DNA from: Pseudomonadota bacterium
Lineage (GTDB): Bacteria > Pseudomonadota > Gammaproteobacteria > Burkholderiales > Nitrosomonadaceae
Length of the DNA stretch: 5,040 nucleotides
NCBI GenBank assembly: GCA_018240935.1
Contig: JAFEEV010000211.1
Span: 1-5,040 of the forward strand
Reading direction: 5' to 3'
Below are positions 4,834 through 5,040 of the stretch, piece by piece. Each line of letters opens with the position of its first letter. Position 1 is the stretch's first letter. The position numbers and the translations under genes were made by a program. Below the pieces are notes generated by a model. It saw only the letters and a program-made list of their open reading frames with translations, was not told the origin of the DNA and did not search any database.

Positions 4834-5040
4834 TCAGTTATTCAATGCGGTGATTTTATCGTCCCATACCTCCCTTGCGTCAATTAAAGTTTGCATTGGC
4901 GTGCGCCCGCAGCACATCTTACCCTGGTGAGTGCGCGTACTGTTGTAATACACCATCCATTCATCCAGATCGTACTCTAACTCTTCAATGGACCGGTAAA
5001 TCTTGCGCCGGAATGCCACCTGGTAGAATTCCTGCAAGAT
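4834..5040 (-). CDS. IS481-family transposase, C-terminal part (cut by window edge)
   Basis: The visible 68 residues begin ILQEFYQVAFRRK at the window edge and end at a TGA at 4834-4836. Reading continues beyond 5040, so the TTG at 5035-5037 is an internal leucine and not a start. The segment IEELEYDLDEWMVYYN followed by STRTHQG and CGRTPMQTL is typical of the C-terminal end of the integrase core in IS481/IS3-type DDE transposases, where the tail contacts DNA after the catalytic glutamate. That glutamate, normally a few residues before ILQEFY, and the two aspartates lie outside the window. The frame shown is intact, so a functional enzyme is possible but unproven. It is convergent with dnaQ and unrelated to the neighbouring operon. 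Confidence 0.88.
   Translation of the reverse strand: MLQEFYQVAFRRKIYRSIEELEYDLDEWMVYYNSTRTHQGKMCCGRTPMQTLIDAREVWDDKITALNN

Larger units (their letters stand above)
4781..5040 (-). mobile_element. IS481-type insertion sequence, transposase 3' end and terminus only
   Basis: A minus-strand transposase C-terminus runs off the right edge, and its 3' side is followed by repeat-bearing sequence that looks like an IS terminus. The outer boundary is proposed at TGTGACCCGATCTGAC (4781 on). Members of the IS481 family commonly start TGTGA or TGT, but a start at the TGTAG of 4772 is also possible. The other end, the partner inverted repeat and any target duplication lie outside the window, so the boundary is provisional. 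Confidence 0.7.

Noticed and set aside
1..5040. CRISPR array, tRNA/rRNA gene, riboswitch, toxin-antitoxin or defence cluster
   Set aside because: No regularly spaced repeats, cloverleaf, rRNA segment or small paired genes of that kind were seen on either strand by eye.

Overview
This window most likely comes from an ammonia-oxidizing betaproteobacterium of the Nitrosomonas group. The strongest clue is a complete cytochrome P460 gene whose product has a signal peptide, the cross-link lysine region and a C-terminal CAACH haem site, a type of protein best known from Nitrosomonas. The gloB / yafS-like methyltransferase / rnhA / dnaQ neighbourhood is also a familiar beta- and gammaproteobacterial arrangement. 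Species cannot be fixed from the sequence alone.

Layout. Positions 1-239 hold no supported gene. They contain a 140-bp MITE-like element (88-227) with perfect 15-bp terminal inverted repeats, flanked by CTAG on both sides and ending 12 bp from the stop codon of the next gene. A minus-strand short-chain dehydrogenase/reductase of the C-factor type follows (240-935). The 305-bp gap 936-1240 is a divergent promoter region: a TTGACG/TATAAT pair points left and a TTGACG/TACTAT pair points right, and a hairpin with a T8 tract lies in the P460 leader. Cytochrome P460 (1241-1834, +) is apparently monocistronic and is closed by a clear intrinsic terminator. It converges on gloB, glyoxalase II (1944-2717, -).

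An 82-bp divergent gap then leads into a tightly packed plus-strand operon: a YafS-like methyltransferase (2800-3570), rnhA (3567-4046, ATGA overlap) and dnaQ (4048-4746, 1-bp gap). About 35 bp past dnaQ an IS481-type element begins. Only its terminal repeats and the 3' end of its transposase (4834 to the window edge, -) are visible.

Function. P460 is a periplasmic c-type haem enzyme that converts hydroxylamine to nitrous oxide or other N oxides. GloB completes glutathione-dependent methylglyoxal detoxification. RNase HI and the Pol III epsilon subunit serve replication fidelity and RNA/DNA hybrid removal. The SDR substrate and the methyltransferase substrate are unknown. Both ends of the otherwise conserved chromosomal block carry mobile elements. 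I see no CRISPR array, RNA gene, defence island or clearly new multi-gene system. The most interesting points are the nested-palindrome MITE, the P460 leader hairpin and the P460 active-site variant.
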